Translations under genes and position numbers: made by a program
Shown: positions 6,922-15,135 of the stretch, one piece after another
Numbering within the stretch: the stretch's first letter is position 1
Layout: each line of letters opens with the position of its first letter
Source: Peptococcaceae bacterium UBA5356
Lineage (GTDB): Bacteria; Bacillota; Peptococcia; DRI-13; DTU073
DNA length: 22,370 bases
Direction: 5' to 3'
Assembly (NCBI GenBank): GCA_002407935.1
Contig: DHPU01000025.1
Coordinates: 2,002 to 24,371, forward strand
The notes under the pieces: model-generated
What the model was told of the DNA's origin: nothing
What the model saw: only the letters and a program-made list of their open reading frames with translations
Database searches by the model: none

Positions 6922-9012
6922 ATGTTGAAAGAAATTGTAAAAAGAGATGGTAAGATCGAAAGCTTTAAACCGGAAAAAATCACATGGGCTATTTTTAATG
7001 CGGCTCTCGCTTGTGGCGGTAACGATTTTAGCCGGGCGGAATCACTCTGTAAGCAGGTTCTTGACCTTGCGGAGAAAACGTATGTTGACAGGATCCCGGA
7101 TGTAGAGGGTATCCAGGATCTTGTCGAAAAAGTGCTGATTGAAAATGGACATGCCCAAACAGCCAAGGCCTATATTCTTTATCGGGAAAAACGAAAAAGT
7201 GCCCGAGAAATAAATGCTTTGATTGGGGCAACGATTGAGATGTTTACCAATTATTTGGGAGACAAGGATTGGCAGATCCAGGAAAATGCCAATACTCAAA
7301 AGAGCATTAATGGACTGAACAATTATGTCAGGGAGACTTTTACGAAAAAGTATTGGCTTCATGAGGTTTATCCTGCGGAGGTAAGAGAGGCGCATGAAAG
7401 TGGTGATGCCCATATTCATGATCTTGGTTTTTTTGGACCTTATTGTGCCGGCTGGGATTTACGCCAGCTATTGATGGATGGCTTTGGAGGGGTTAATGGG
7501 AAGGTAGAAAGTTATCCGGCGAAGCACCTTAGGTCTTTTTTAGGGCAAATTATCAATTCGACGTTTACCACACAGGGCGAAACTGCCGGCGCTCAGGCTT
7601 GGTCAAGCTTTGATACCTACTGTGCTCCTTTTATTTATTATGATCAGTTAACTTGTGATAAGGTGAAGCAGTGTATTCAAGAATTTATTTTCAATATGAA
7701 TGTTCCTACTCGGGTAGGGTTCCAGTGCCCTTTTTCTAATCTCACCTTTGATATTAACGTTCCCTCAACGTTAAAAAATGAAGCAGTGATTATCGGTGGG
7801 AAAATGATGGATAAGACTTATGGTGAGTTTCAGAAAGAGTTGGATCTTTTCAACAAAGCCTTTTGTGAGGTAATGTTGGAGGGTGATGCCAAAGGGCGGG
7901 TCTTTACGTTTCCCATTCCGACCTTGAATATTACCAAGGATTTTGATTGGGATAATCCTGTGACAGATGAGTTTATGAGGATTACCTGTAAATACGGCAT
8001 CCCTTACTTTGCCAATTATGTAAATTCTGATTTATCACCGGAAGATGCGGTGTCGATGTGTTGCCGACTACGTCTTAATACGCGTGAATTAAGGAAAAGA
8101 GGGGGAGGTTTATTCGGAAGTAACCCTATGACCGGCTCTATTGGTGTGTTTACGATTAATTTACCTAGAATCGGGTATATCTCTTCTACTGAAAGTGAAT
8201 TTAGAGCGCGTTTGTGGCGGTTAGCCTGTTTAGGGAAAACCTCTTTGGAAATTAAGAGAAAAATAATTGAACAACAATCGGAAGATAGTTTGTATCCGTA
8301 TTCTACCTTTTACTTAAGAAATATTAAGGAGAGAACGGGTCAGTACTGGTATAATCATTTTAGTACAATTGGCATTGTGGGGATGAATGAAGCTGTCTTG
8401 AATTTTATGGGTAAAGATATTACTACTCCTGAAGGACAAGAGTTTGCCGAAAGGATGCTTAATTATTTACGAGATGTGCTGATGGAATTTCAAGAAGAAA
8501 CCGGACATGTTTATAATTTGGAGGCTACCCCGGCGGAAGGCACCTCTTATCGTTTGGCTCAACTGGATAAGGCTAAATATCCGGAGATTATTACTGCGGG
8601 GAGAGAAGTTCCTTATTACACTAATTCAACACAAGTACCGGTAGGATATACCGATGATATTTTTGAGGTTTTGGATCTGCAGGATAATTTGCAAAGCCTC
8701 TATACAGGAGGTACCGTGCAGCATTTATACCTGGGAGAAAGTATTGAAGACATCCGTATTTGCAAGAATTTAATTAAAAAAGTATTTAATAAATATAAGC
8801 TGCCCTATATTTCTCTCACTCCTACTTTTAGTATTTGTTCGGAGCATGGGTATATTAGGGGTGAAGAGTTCCGTTGCCCCCAGTGTGGGCAGGCTACAGA
8901 GGTATGGTCGCGGGTGACGGGTTACTTGAGACCTGTGCAGAATTATAATAAAGGGAAGAAGGAAGAATACTTCGAGCGGAAGAAGTTTAAGTTGCCGGAG
9001 TCAGTTTCATGA
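6922..9012 (+). CDS. nrdD: Anaerobic (class III) ribonucleoside-triphosphate reductase
   Basis: 696 residues. I choose ATG 6922 because AGGTGAT, a perfect anti-SD match, ends four bases before it; GTG 6913 and ATG 6916 lie inside or right at that site. The order is an ATP-cone (about 2-97), then the ten-stranded catalytic barrel with MCCRLRL (Cys380/381, the likely thiyl cysteine) and RKRGGGLFG. After that comes a zinc site of the CxxH...CPQC type (Cys639, His642, Cys652, Cys655), and then RVTGYLRP, whose Gly667 is the expected glycyl-radical residue. It reduces ribonucleoside triphosphates to dNTPs under anoxic conditions after activation by NrdG. The stop overlaps the nrdG start (ATGA). Full length, no missing motif. 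Confidence 0.97.
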   Translation: MLKEIVKRDGKIESFKPEKITWAIFNAALACGGNDFSRAESLCKQVLDLAEKTYVDRIPDVEGIQDLVEKVLIENGHAQTAKAYILYREKRKSAREINALIGATIEMFTNYLGDKDWQIQENANTQKSINGLNNYVRETFTKKYWLHEVYPAEVREAHESGDAHIHDLGFFGPYCAGWDLRQLLMDGFGGVNGKVESYPAKHLRSFLGQIINSTFTTQGETAGAQAWSSFDTYCAPFIYYDQLTCDKVKQCIQEFIFNMNVPTRVGFQCPFSNLTFDINVPSTLKNEAVIIGGKMMDKTYGEFQKELDLFNKAFCEVMLEGDAKGRVFTFPIPTLNITKDFDWDNPVTDEFMRITCKYGIPYFANYVNSDLSPEDAVSMCCRLRLNTRELRKRGGGLFGSNPMTGSIGVFTINLPRIGYISSTESEFRARLWRLACLGKTSLEIKRKIIEQQSEDSLYPYSTFYLRNIKERTGQYWYNHFSTIGIVGMNEAVLNFMGKDITTPEGQEFAERMLNYLRDVLMEFQEETGHVYNLEATPAEGTSYRLAQLDKAKYPEIITAGREVPYYTNSTQVPVGYTDDIFEVLDLQDNLQSLYTGGTVQHLYLGESIEDIRICKNLIKKVFNKYKLPYISLTPTFSICSEHGYIRGEEFRCPQCGQATEVWSRVTGYLRPVQNYNKGKKEEYFERKKFKLPESVS

Positions 9013-9713
9013 AGATTGTCGGTCTGGTTAAAAATTCAGCGGTGGATTTTCCCGGAAAGCTTGCGGCAGTAATTTTTACCCCCGGATGCAACCTGGACTG
9101 TTATTATTGCCATAATCGCTTTATTTTGGCGGGGGAAGGGGCGGAAAAAAGACTTTCGGTAGCGAAAGTCTTGACCTATTTACAAAAAAGGCAAGGATTA
9201 TTGGACGGTGTCGTAATTAGCGGGGGTGAACCCACCTTACAAAAGGATCTTGCAGAATTTATTCGTCAAGTGAAAAATCTGGAATATAGTATAAAACTGG
9301 ATACTAATGGTTCAAACCCGGATATTTTGCGTGAATTTATTGCCCAAGGATTGGTTGATTATGTGGCGATGGATTTGAAAGCCCCTTTTCGAAAGTATCA
9401 AGAAATATGTGGAAATAATACTTTCCTGGATAACATCCGGGAAAGTATTACCATCTTGCTTACCAATAAGGTTCCCTATGAATTTCGTACTACCTTTGTG
9501 CCGGAGTTAACAGAGGAAGATCTGCTGGAAATGGCTGCGGAGATCCGGGGAGCACGTCTGTATGTCTTACAACAATATCGGGTACCGGATTTACCGACTG
9601 ATGAAAAAAAGGCGCAAAGATTGTTGCAACAAGTGCACAGCCCTGATTATTTACGACAGACTGCGGCTAAAATTGCTGGGCTGGTAGGAGAGTGTCAAAT
9701 CAGGGGGATCTGA
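9009..9713 (+). CDS. nrdG: Anaerobic ribonucleotide reductase activating protein, radical SAM (NrdG2 type)
   Basis: 234 residues, start overlapping the nrdD stop by ATGA. The radical-SAM motif CNLDCYYC gives Cys27, Cys31 and Cys34 (CxxxCxxC) for the [4Fe-4S] cluster that cleaves S-adenosylmethionine. SGGEPTLQ (about 71-78) is the GGE motif for SAM binding. The start KIVGLVKNSAVDFPGKLAAVIFTPGC is typical of the longer NrdG variant (TIGR02495-like), related to pyruvate formate-lyase activases. It generates the glycyl radical on NrdD; the overlap with nrdD makes a pyruvate formate-lyase role unlikely. Confidence 0.93.
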   Translation: MKIVGLVKNSAVDFPGKLAAVIFTPGCNLDCYYCHNRFILAGEGAEKRLSVAKVLTYLQKRQGLLDGVVISGGEPTLQKDLAEFIRQVKNLEYSIKLDTNGSNPDILREFIAQGLVDYVAMDLKAPFRKYQEICGNNTFLDNIRESITILLTNKVPYEFRTTFVPELTEEDLLEMAAEIRGARLYVLQQYRVPDLPTDEKKAQRLLQQVHSPDYLRQTAAKIAGLVGECQIRGI

Positions 9714-9720
9714 CATTCTC
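9688..9720. terminator. Long hairpin at the convergent nrdG/HAD boundary
   Basis: A 14-pair stem (9688-9701 with 9707-9720, one A-C mismatch and one G-T pair) closes a five-base loop AGGGG and covers the nrdG stop codon. No U-tract follows in either direction, so intrinsic termination is uncertain; it may block read-through or stabilise both 3' ends. Confidence 0.4.
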
Positions 9721-9724
9721 AAAA

Positions 9725-10393
9725 TCAGCCATTAAGAATTCGCCAATGCTTATGGAGGGCGATTTTTAATAATCTTGGTTCAGGGTTTACGGCTGTCGGC
9801 TGTCCTACTGGGGTTAAGATGGGTAAATCCGTGATGCTATCGGCATAAGAACGGCTTTTTTGCCAGTCAATTTCTGTTTTGTGAAAACAGTTCCGGAGCA
9901 GTTCCTGTTTGCGTTCACCATTAATAAAGTGGAGAGGAGCTCGGTGATCAAAGAGGTCATCTTGAAAGGATAGTTCCATCCCGAGAATGGTATCAAACCC
10001 CAGTTGTTCAGCAATCACTTCCAAAAGTCCGGTGTAGCACCCGGAAAGAAGGACAGTATGATATCCTTCTTTTTTAGCGCTTACAAGTTCTTCAATGACT
10101 TTTCCGTTAAAGTAGGGGTGAATCTGCTGAAAAACAGTTGTAAACAAAAGAGCTATTTCTTTTTTCCGCATGCCTTGAAAAATACTGTGGAAGTTTTTTA
10201 CGGCGAGATACTTTAAGGTTTCACGTGGGATAAGTTTAAGCTTGTACAGTAGCAGCACAGGGGCTATTTTAGCATAAAGCAAATAATAACGTAAGTTATG
10301 GCCTGTTTGTTTTTTCCAGGATTTGCCGATGTAGGGTAAAGTATCTTTAGTAAAAAGGGTGCCGTCAAAATCAAAAATAGCTAATTTTCTCAT
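9725..10393 (-). CDS. HAD-IB family phosphatase (SerB-like)
   Basis: 222 residues. Motif I FDFDGT gives the nucleophile Asp8 and acid/base Asp10. Motif II is LLSGCY (Ser117), the motif III lysine is probably in ERKQELL (162 region), and motif IV is YADSITDLPIL (Asp185, Asp189), with Ala where most relatives have Gly. The cap is alpha-helical between residues 20 and 90, as in subfamily IB. The tail GQPTAVNPEPRLLKIA...HWRIL is typical of this group. These enzymes act on phosphoserine or other small phosphate esters; the substrate is not readable here. It is convergent to nrdG, with only 11 bases between the two stops, and diverges from the small gene at 10544. Confidence 0.88.
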   Translation of the reverse strand: MRKLAIFDFDGTLFTKDTLPYIGKSWKKQTGHNLRYYLLYAKIAPVLLLYKLKLIPRETLKYLAVKNFHSIFQGMRKKEIALLFTTVFQQIHPYFNGKVIEELVSAKKEGYHTVLLSGCYTGLLEVIAEQLGFDTILGMELSFQDDLFDHRAPLHFINGERKQELLRNCFHKTEIDWQKSRSYADSITDLPILTPVGQPTAVNPEPRLLKIALHKHWRILNG

Positions 10394-10421
10394 TGTGTTT
10401 ATACCTTCTTATTTTTTGTGC

Positions 10422-10509
10422 TTAGTTTAACATATTGCGGTAGGAAATTCCAGTGCTTTAACTGTGGATTTTTTAAGATTCACTTTACAGGAGTTATATG
10501 TTAAACTAA
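10422..10509. repeat. Perfect 14-base inverted repeat in the divergent intergenic region
   Basis: ATATGTTAAACTAA occurs on the + strand at 10496-10509 and on the - strand at 10422-10435, arms 60 bases apart. It sits roughly symmetrically between the HAD gene (-) and the 44-residue gene (+). The right copy abuts the -10 region of the + promoter, so it could be a shared operator. Confidence 0.6.
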
Positions 10510-10512
10510 AGT
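10484..10512 (+). promoter_or_regulatory. Candidate sigma-A promoter of the 44-residue gene
   Basis: TTTACA (10484-10489), a 17-base spacer, then TAAAGT (10507-10512); the ATG follows 31 bases later. Confidence 0.5.
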
Positions 10513-10543
10513 TGTATTTGTCTGGAGGGGGTTAGTTAATAAA

Positions 10544-10678
10544 ATGGATGAAAATCAATTGGGGGTTTTGTTAGAAAATATTAAAGTGATTAAAAACTTT
10601 ATCTTTTCGACAGATGAGGAATTAAACAATCATGAAAGACGTATTAAGGATCTTGAGCAAAAAGTTGCTTATTTATAG
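10544..10678 (+). CDS. Small 44-residue protein with C-terminal coiled coil, function unknown
   Basis: Reads MDENQLGVLLENIKV... and ends ...LEQKVAYL before TAG 10676-10678. A GGAGGGGG ribosome site lies 12 bases before the ATG, a sigma-A-like promoter at 10484-10512, and an intrinsic terminator at 10703-10736, so this is a complete transcription unit. The last 18 residues show heptad spacing (Leu27, Ile34, Val41 with Leu37 and Leu44), which suggests a short coiled coil or dimer helix. The protein is acidic at the N-terminus, with no cysteines, signal peptide or membrane segment. I do not recognise the family. It stands between the HAD phosphatase (divergent) and recD2 (same strand, own ribosome site), and neither neighbour suggests a role. 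It might be a small regulator or a protein-binding adaptor; this is a guess. Confidence 0.72.
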   Translation: MDENQLGVLLENIKVIKNFIFSTDEELNNHERRIKDLEQKVAYL

Positions 10679-10702
10679 CAGGATTGAACATGATGGCTGG
10701 TT

Positions 10703-10736
10703 AAACCTTTTGCCGTGAAGCAGCAGAAGGTTTTTT
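10703..10736 (+). terminator. Intrinsic terminator of the 44-residue gene
   Basis: AAACCTTTTGC (10703-10713) pairs with GCAGAAGGTTT (10723-10733) with one G-T pair across a nine-base loop. A run of six T follows (10731-10736). Confidence 0.85.
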
Positions 10737-10780
10737 CATATAGTGGTTTTTAGTTATTAAAAGTAGGTTGTGGGGGAGTT

Positions 10781-12928
10781 ATGGAGAAATTAACTGGTCT
10801 GGTTGAACGAATAACGTATACCAATGAAGAAAACGGTTTTAGCGTAATTAAAATAAAATGCAAAGGATATGCCGAGCTAGTAACGGTGGTCGGGACGATG
10901 GCGGCTGTCAATATTGGTGCGGTTGTTTATCTTCAAGGGGAGTGGGGTTTTGACAGTAGATATGGCCGCCAGTTTAATGTGCAATATTATAAGGAAACAA
11001 TACCTGCTACGGTAGCAGGTATTGAGCGATATCTAGGCAGTGGATTGATCAAAGGAATTGGACCTGTCAATGCAAAGAGGATTGTCAAAAAGTTCAGGGA
11101 AGAGACGATTCGGATAATTGAAGAAGTACCGGAGCGGCTGACCGAAGTAGAAGGAATAGGTACTAAACGGGTGGAGATGATCAAAACAGCTTGGCTTGAG
11201 CAAAAGGAAATTAAGAATGTGATGCTCTTTTTACAGGAGTATGAGGTTTCCACTGCCTTTGCTGCAAAAATCTATAAAACCTATGGGAATGATAGTATTA
11301 AAATTGTCAAAGAAAATCCCTTTAGGCTAGCTGATGACATTTGGGGGGTAGGCTTTAAAACTGCCGATAAAATAGCCGCTAAATTAGGTTGTGATCCGCA
11401 ATCTTATGCACGCTGCCGTGCTGGCCTTATTTATGTTTTAAATCAGTTTTCCAATGAAGGGCATTGTTTTGCCTACAGAACGCAATTATTGGAAAAGAGT
11501 GTGGAAATGCTGGAGATTGAGCCGGTTTTCCTGGAAAATGCCCTTGAACTAATGCTCAAAGAAGGCTCCATAATTCGGGAAGGGCAGGATCTATATTATT
11601 TGCCGCCTTTTTATCATAGCGAAATGGGGATAGCCAGAAAAATTAAGGAGATCACGGCTTCTTTCAGTCCATATAACATAGAAAACCTTGATGTAATTAT
11701 GACAAAGGTACAACAGGAAAATGGTTTAAAATATGATCAGGTACAGATTGAGGCTATTAAAATGGCCTGCTCAGCTAAGTTCATGGTTTTAACCGGGGGT
11801 CCTGGGACAGGTAAAACGACGACTACACTAGCGATTATTCAGGTCTTAAAAAAAATGGCCGCCAAAATATTATTGGCGGCTCCTACGGGTAGAGCGGCAA
11901 AGAGATTATCAGAAGCAACTGGGTGTGAAGCTAAGACGATTCATCGTCTTTTGGAATATAAACCGCCTGATGGATATCAGAAAAATGCTGAAAATCCATT
12001 GGAGTGTGATGTCTTGATTGTCGATGAAATGTCGATGGTCGATATTGTTTTGATGTATAATTTGTTGAAAGCTGTGCCTAACCGAGCTATCTTAATTTTA
12101 GTAGGCGATGTGGATCAGCTTCCTTCTGTGGGACCGGGCAATGTGCTCAGAGATATTATTGACTCGGAAATAGTTAGTGTAGTGAAGTTGACCAGAATTT
12201 TTCGTCAGGCTAGCGGAAGTATGATTATTACTAATGCTCATAAAATTAATAAGGGGGAATTTCCTTATTTAAAAGGAGGTCGGGAAAGCGATTTCTTTTT
12301 TATTGAAGAGAGTGAACCAGAAAAAATCGTTGAGCAAATTAAAGAGCTGTGTACACGGCGGCTGCCTTCTTATTACGGGGTTGATCTTATAGATGATATT
12401 CAGGTTTTAACTCCAATGCAGCGAGGAGAGGTAGGGGCAAGAAACTTGAATGAAGTTTTGCAGGAAGCGCTTAATTCTGCTTCAACCTGTGTATTTAGTG
12501 GTGGAGTTAAGTTTAAATTGCATGATAAGGTAATGCAGATTAAAAATAATTATGATAAAAACGTTTTTAACGGGGACATTGGTAGAATAACGTATCTTAA
12601 TACGGAAGAGAAGAAGGTACTGATTCGTTTTGACAATAACGAAGTGGAATATGAGGTCGCAGAACTAGACGAGGTAGTCTTAGCCTATGCTACCACAATC
12701 CATAAAAGCCAGGGTAGTGAGTATAAAATTGTGGTGGCTCCTTTAATTACGCAGCATTTTATAATGTTACAGCGGAATTTGCTTTATACATGTGTGACGA
12801 GAGCAAAAAAAGTGTTCGTTTTACTGGGAACTAAAAAAGCACTGGCGATAGCCCTGAAAAACAATCAAGTAGCGCAAAGAAATACTTTGCTGGTAAAAAG
12901 ATTGAAAGAAGAAGATTTGGGTAATTAA
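10781..12928 (+). CDS. recD2: ATP-dependent 5'-3' DNA helicase, RecD2 (RecD/TraA family)
   Basis: 715 residues, ATG behind GGGGGAG. The N-terminal part (1-75) is an OB-like domain. Helix-hairpin-helix repeats follow (about 88-205, including YLGSGLIKGIGPVNAKRIVKKF and VEGIGTKR). The superfamily 1B motor has Walker A GGPGTGKT (339-346), APTGRAAKRL, Walker B VDEMSMVD (414-421), GDVDQLPSVGPGNVL, and a C-terminal ATTIHKSQGSEYK motif with VTRAKK. This architecture and length define RecD2, found in bacteria without or apart from RecBCD; family members unwind DNA 5' to 3' and take part in replication-fork and mismatch repair. No recB or recC gene is in the window. Confidence 0.95.
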   Translation: MEKLTGLVERITYTNEENGFSVIKIKCKGYAELVTVVGTMAAVNIGAVVYLQGEWGFDSRYGRQFNVQYYKETIPATVAGIERYLGSGLIKGIGPVNAKRIVKKFREETIRIIEEVPERLTEVEGIGTKRVEMIKTAWLEQKEIKNVMLFLQEYEVSTAFAAKIYKTYGNDSIKIVKENPFRLADDIWGVGFKTADKIAAKLGCDPQSYARCRAGLIYVLNQFSNEGHCFAYRTQLLEKSVEMLEIEPVFLENALELMLKEGSIIREGQDLYYLPPFYHSEMGIARKIKEITASFSPYNIENLDVIMTKVQQENGLKYDQVQIEAIKMACSAKFMVLTGGPGTGKTTTTLAIIQVLKKMAAKILLAAPTGRAAKRLSEATGCEAKTIHRLLEYKPPDGYQKNAENPLECDVLIVDEMSMVDIVLMYNLLKAVPNRAILILVGDVDQLPSVGPGNVLRDIIDSEIVSVVKLTRIFRQASGSMIITNAHKINKGEFPYLKGGRESDFFFIEESEPEKIVEQIKELCTRRLPSYYGVDLIDDIQVLTPMQRGEVGARNLNEVLQEALNSASTCVFSGGVKFKLHDKVMQIKNNYDKNVFNGDIGRITYLNTEEKKVLIRFDNNEVEYEVAELDEVVLAYATTIHKSQGSEYKIVVAPLITQHFIMLQRNLLYTCVTRAKKVFVLLGTKKALAIALKNNQVAQRNTLLVKRLKEEDLGN

Positions 12929-12937
12929 AAGAATTAA

Positions 12938-12959
12938 AAATACTAGAAGTATTTATTTT
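12938..12959. terminator. Weak bidirectional hairpin between recD2 and the DUF4931 gene
   Basis: AAATACT (12938-12944) and AGTATTT (12948-12954) with a three-base loop, flanked by T-rich sequence in both directions (TATTTT on +, TTAATTCTTTT on -). It overlaps the minus-strand stop codon. The stem is short and AT-rich. Confidence 0.4.
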
Positions 12960-13704
12960 GGATCGTCTGCACTATTTTTGCGTGATTATCAGATACTTGA
13001 GGCAGGGAAAAGCCAATAAACAAAGGGGACGTTACAAAACGGGGAATTACCTTGACCATAATTTTGTGATTCAGGCGGTAAAAAAAGATATTATAGCTAT
13101 TGCAGTTTCGGTGGTAGTAATTTAAGCAAAAATGGGTGGCAATTTGTGTATAATCGGCCAATTGATTTAGATTATCTAAACTTTCCAAGATAATATTAAA
13201 TTCGTTAAAGCCGGATCTTGGTTTAGTGGCAAGATTAAATTCCACTCCGGAATGGTTGTCAATAATCATTCCTTCAAAGTGTTCTATAAGCATATTTTTG
13301 TAGCAGTTGACATTTTTTAATCCGATTATTTGCATATGAGGATGAAGAATTGTTCCGCCGGAAAAAGGGCCATGGCTTTTATAGAAGATAACGGAGGAAA
13401 ATTTTTTGGTAGCTTCCAGTTCTAACCACTTGTGGATACCAAAAGAAATCACCTGATACAGGTGATCTTTAGTGTATTCCGAAAACTCTGGTTGGCAGCG
13501 AGCGGTCTCTATTAGTACAGTGGGGAAAGTATCTTTTAGGACAGGATATTTATTTTTTACCAGTAAGATGGAGCCTTGTTCCGCAAGAATGTTCTTGAGG
13601 TTTGCCCGATCACAAAAAGGACATTTCACTTGGGGATTGAGTATGCTTACTGGTTTTTGTGCTGCAATTTCAGGATCAAAGTGCAGCAATTCATAAGCAG
13701 ACAT
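12943..13704 (-). CDS. GalT/HIT-like nucleotidyltransferase-fold protein (DUF4931 type)
   Basis: 253 residues, ATG behind AAGAAGGTG. CPFC (28-31) is a zinc-like knuckle, and SGGTILHPHMQIIG holds HPHMQ (121-125). The HPHxQ motif is the active site of galactose-1-phosphate uridylyltransferases, where the second His (here H123) carries the UMP and the Gln (here Q125) assists. The protein is shorter than true GalT (about 330-500 residues) and no galactose genes are near, so it is better placed in the DUF4931 group of GalT-like proteins of Firmicutes, whose substrate is unknown. It begins 39 bases after the tyrS stop on the same strand, so the two are probably cotranscribed. Confidence 0.75.
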   Translation of the reverse strand: MSAYELLHFDPEIAAQKPVSILNPQVKCPFCDRANLKNILAEQGSILLVKNKYPVLKDTFPTVLIETARCQPEFSEYTKDHLYQVISFGIHKWLELEATKKFSSVIFYKSHGPFSGGTILHPHMQIIGLKNVNCYKNMLIEHFEGMIIDNHSGVEFNLATKPRSGFNEFNIILESLDNLNQLADYTQIATHFCLNYYHRNCNSYNIFFYRLNHKIMVKVIPRFVTSPLFIGFSLPQVSDNHAKIVQTIQNKYF

Positions 13705-13743
13705 ATAAACACCTTCTTGCTAAATTGATAATTAAAGCTGTTT

Positions 13744-14973
13744 TTATACTAATTTTATTTGGTGATAGATTTTTTTCCCTTTGCGCAGGAGTAATTTATT
13801 GTCTGTAAAATCAGCTAAAGTTACTAACTGGGCGAAATCCTTTATGCGTTGCTCGCCTAAGTAGATTCCCCCTTGCTGAATGAGACGCCTTCCTTCTCCC
13901 TTAGAGGAGATCAGGCCGATTTCCTGTAAAAGAGCGAGGATATCGAGCCCTTCGTGAAAACGTGATTCTGGTAATTCAGAGGAAGGAAGGGAAGCGTCAT
14001 CTTCATTAAAGTTGCCAAAAAGGGTTTTGGCGGCTTGTTGAGCTTTAGTGGCTTCTTCTTCACCATGCACGAGTTTGGTAACTTCATAAGCCAAGACTTC
14101 TTTGGCTTGATTAATCTGTTCATCTTTTAGTGCACCTAATCTTTTTACTTCTTCCATAGGTAGGAAGGTTAAAAGAGCTAGGCAGTTTTCTACATCGGGG
14201 TCATCAATGTTCCGCCAGTATTGATAGAAGTCATAAGGTGAAGTTTTCTCAGGATCAAGCCAAAGGGCTCCTGATTCGGTTTTCCCCATTTTTTTACCTG
14301 CACTGGTGGCAAGCAGTTTAAAGGTTAAGCCAAAAGCACTGGCATTTTCCATTCTTCTGACTAGATCTGCCCCGTTAATAATATTAGACCATTGATCATT
14401 ACCACCCAATTGTAATTTACAATTGTAACGCTTGTATAATTCTAGAAAGTCATAGGATTGCATCAACATATAGTTGAATTCTAGGAAGGAGAGGCCTTTC
14501 TCCAGCCGGGTTTTAAAGCATTCGGCAGTAAGCATCCTGTTGACGGAGAAATGTTTACCGATATCCCTTAAGAATTCAATATAGTTTAGCGTGGCGAGCC
14601 AGTCGGCATTATTCACCATAAGGGCTTTCCCCTCGCTAAAGTCGATAAATCTGGAAATTTGCTTTTGGAAGGAGCGAACATTATGTTCTATCTGCTTCTG
14701 AGTTAGCATTTTACGTAAGTCGGTGCGCCCCGAAGGGTCACCAATCATCCCCGTACCTCCGCCAAACAAGGCAATTGGTTTGTGCCCGGCTTTCTGCATA
14801 TGCATCATCACCATAACCTGAATAAAATGGCCTACATGCAGGCTATCGGCAGTAGGATCAAAACCTATATAAAAGGTTACTTTTTCTTTACCTAAAAGTT
14901 CCCTGATTTCCTCTTCGTGAGTGGCTTGTTCTACATAACCTCTTTCTTTAAGAACATCGTATACGTTTGACAT
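13744..14973 (-). CDS. tyrS: Tyrosyl-tRNA synthetase
   Basis: 409 residues. The class I signature is HVGH (46-49) in FDPTADSLHVGH, and the second signature is KMGKT (228-232). The tyrosine pocket segment YNCKLQLGGNDQWSNI is intact, and residues about 343-405 form an S4 RNA-binding domain (RRLIQQGGIYLGEQRIKD). The ATG follows GGAGTGAAGG. It charges tRNA-Tyr with tyrosine. Many Firmicute tyrS genes have a T-box leader; only about 160 bases separate this gene from the divergent hydrogenase gene and no T-box sequence was seen, so it seems to be expressed from a simple promoter. Confidence 0.97.
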   Translation of the reverse strand: MSNVYDVLKERGYVEQATHEEEIRELLGKEKVTFYIGFDPTADSLHVGHFIQVMVMMHMQKAGHKPIALFGGGTGMIGDPSGRTDLRKMLTQKQIEHNVRSFQKQISRFIDFSEGKALMVNNADWLATLNYIEFLRDIGKHFSVNRMLTAECFKTRLEKGLSFLEFNYMLMQSYDFLELYKRYNCKLQLGGNDQWSNIINGADLVRRMENASAFGLTFKLLATSAGKKMGKTESGALWLDPEKTSPYDFYQYWRNIDDPDVENCLALLTFLPMEEVKRLGALKDEQINQAKEVLAYEVTKLVHGEEEATKAQQAAKTLFGNFNEDDASLPSSELPESRFHEGLDILALLQEIGLISSKGEGRRLIQQGGIYLGEQRIKDFAQLVTLADFTDNKLLLRKGKKIYHQIKLV

Positions 14974-15023
14974 AATCCTTCACTCCTTTGTAATCTTTGC
15001 GAAATAGCTTTTTCCTTTCAACC

Positions 15024-15052
15024 ATTTTACCATAAAAAAAGGGCAATGACGA
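15024..15052 (-). promoter_or_regulatory. Candidate tyrS promoter
   Basis: On the minus strand: TCGTCA (15047-15052), a 17-base spacer and TAAAAT (15024-15029), about 50 bases before the tyrS ATG. The spacer includes a T7 run, and the short inverted repeat GGCAA/TTGCC lies next to it. Confidence 0.45.
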
Positions 15053-15135
15053 ATAACTTGCCTGCTCAAAGGGAAGATATCTAAGAACAAAGCATAAAAA
15101 AACAGAAAAAAAGAAATAGAGAGGATAAAAACCTG

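Noticed and set aside
7042..7419. Minus-strand open frame of 125 codons inside nrdD.
   Set aside because: It is antisense to a well conserved ATP-cone and barrel region, with no ribosome site or recognisable protein sequence.
15024..15064. GGCAA/TTGCC hairpin with a T7 run on the minus strand as a terminator or attenuator for tyrS.
   Set aside because: The stem is only five pairs with an 11-base loop, nothing is transcribed into it on that strand within the window, and the sequence is accounted for by a promoter.
14974..15135. Possible T-box leader upstream of tyrS.
   Set aside because: The gap to the divergent gene is about 160 bases and no T-box consensus sequence or antiterminator/terminator pair was found on the minus strand.
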